From positions 3,921-25,999 of the IMG/VR virus record IMGVR_UViG_3300030101_002175: a stretch of DNA of 22,079 bases. One strand, 5' to 3'. The notes below the pieces were generated by a model. It ran no database searches. It had not been told where the DNA came from and worked only from the letters and a program-made list of their open reading frames with translations. The first letter of the stretch is position 1; the number at the start of each line of letters is the position of its first letter. The position numbers and the translations under genes were made by a program. Source of the stretch: a virus. Positions 21,815-22,079 of the stretch are shown piece after piece.

Positions 21815-22079
21815 AATGTTTGTATTCTTTTGCCTGTGAATACATATTAGTTTTCCACCTTTCAAACTTCATTTCAACTAATTTTAACTCCCACCTATAT
21901 ATCACTTCGTTATAGTGTGCCTCTTTTAATTTATCAATGTGCGCTAGATATTCTGGATCTGATCTTGCTTCTCTCTCCTGGGCGTTAACGCTTAGTTCTT
22001 TTCCCTGGTCGTTTTTAAGATGTTGTTTCATTAGTGTAGACAACAATATTTTTCTGCCATGATCTAAATGTACAACATC
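21798..22079 (-). CDS. Helical protein upstream of the Ref-like nuclease; 5' end cut by window edge
   Basis: The frame is open to the right edge, so the start lies outside; at least 93 residues are seen. The visible part begins DVVHLDHGRKILLSTLMKQH and is charged and mostly alpha-helical, with HIDKLKEAHYNEVIYRWELK and a Trp-containing end (FERWKTNMYSQ). I know similar helical proteins beside Ref-type or recombination genes in phages but cannot name a function. The stop overlaps the nuclease start by 17 bases, so the two are probably co-translated. Confidence 0.7.
   Translation of the reverse strand, partial: DVVHLDHGRKILLSTLMKQHLKNDQGKELSVNAQEREARSDPEYLAHIDKLKEAHYNEVIYRWELKLVEMKFERWKTNMYSQAKEYKHYGNKN

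Overview
The window looks like part of the genome of an AT-rich, tailed double-stranded DNA phage with a podovirus (T7-supergroup-like) virion module. The gene order on the minus strand, read right to left, is small terminase, large terminase, portal, scaffold, major capsid protein, tail tubular protein A, tail tubular protein B (nozzle), then three internal virion proteins of the gp14/gp15/gp16 type. Low GC, tiny Lys-rich proteins and tightly overlapping genes fit a marine phage, possibly one infecting AT-rich marine alphaproteobacteria such as SAR11. The host is an inference; no host gene, tRNA, integrase, phage RNA polymerase or CRISPR is visible here.

Layout. Positions 1-5139 (minus) are one uninterrupted frame of at least 1713 codons that runs off the left edge. 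It is a giant internal or ejection protein with a putative N-terminal lytic transglycosylase site, hydrophobic segments and a HELGH metallopeptidase-like site. Positions 5139-12657 (minus) hold the other internal virion proteins, the tail tube proteins, a probable head decoration protein, the capsid protein with a structured leader, and three small basic proteins. Positions 12647-18020 (minus) hold scaffold, a Bbp19-like protein, portal, several small proteins including two paralogous pairs, a GNAT-like acetyltransferase and the large terminase. Positions 18021-18411 are non-coding or uncertain and include a GC-rich, GT/CA-rich segment unlike the rest of the window. Small terminase (18412-18849, minus) and a plus-strand operon (18949-21521) are divergent from a 99-bp AT-rich region with a near-consensus sigma70-type promoter. 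The plus operon encodes a holin-like membrane protein, a DUF3846 protein, a phage NGWxNYATWR protein, two tiny membrane peptides and several unknowns. It converges on a minus-strand pair at the right edge: a Ref-like (RecA-dependent) HNH nuclease and an upstream helical protein that is cut by the window edge.

How it works together. The terminases package DNA through the portal into a prohead built from scaffold and capsid protein. The gp11/gp12-like proteins close the tail. The gp14-16-like proteins are presumably ejected to cross the envelope, with the giant protein supplying peptidoglycan-cleaving and possibly proteolytic activity. Most genes overlap by 1-14 bases or sit behind strong Shine-Dalgarno sites, so translation is probably coupled. 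All assignments come from reading motifs and gene order; no database search was run.
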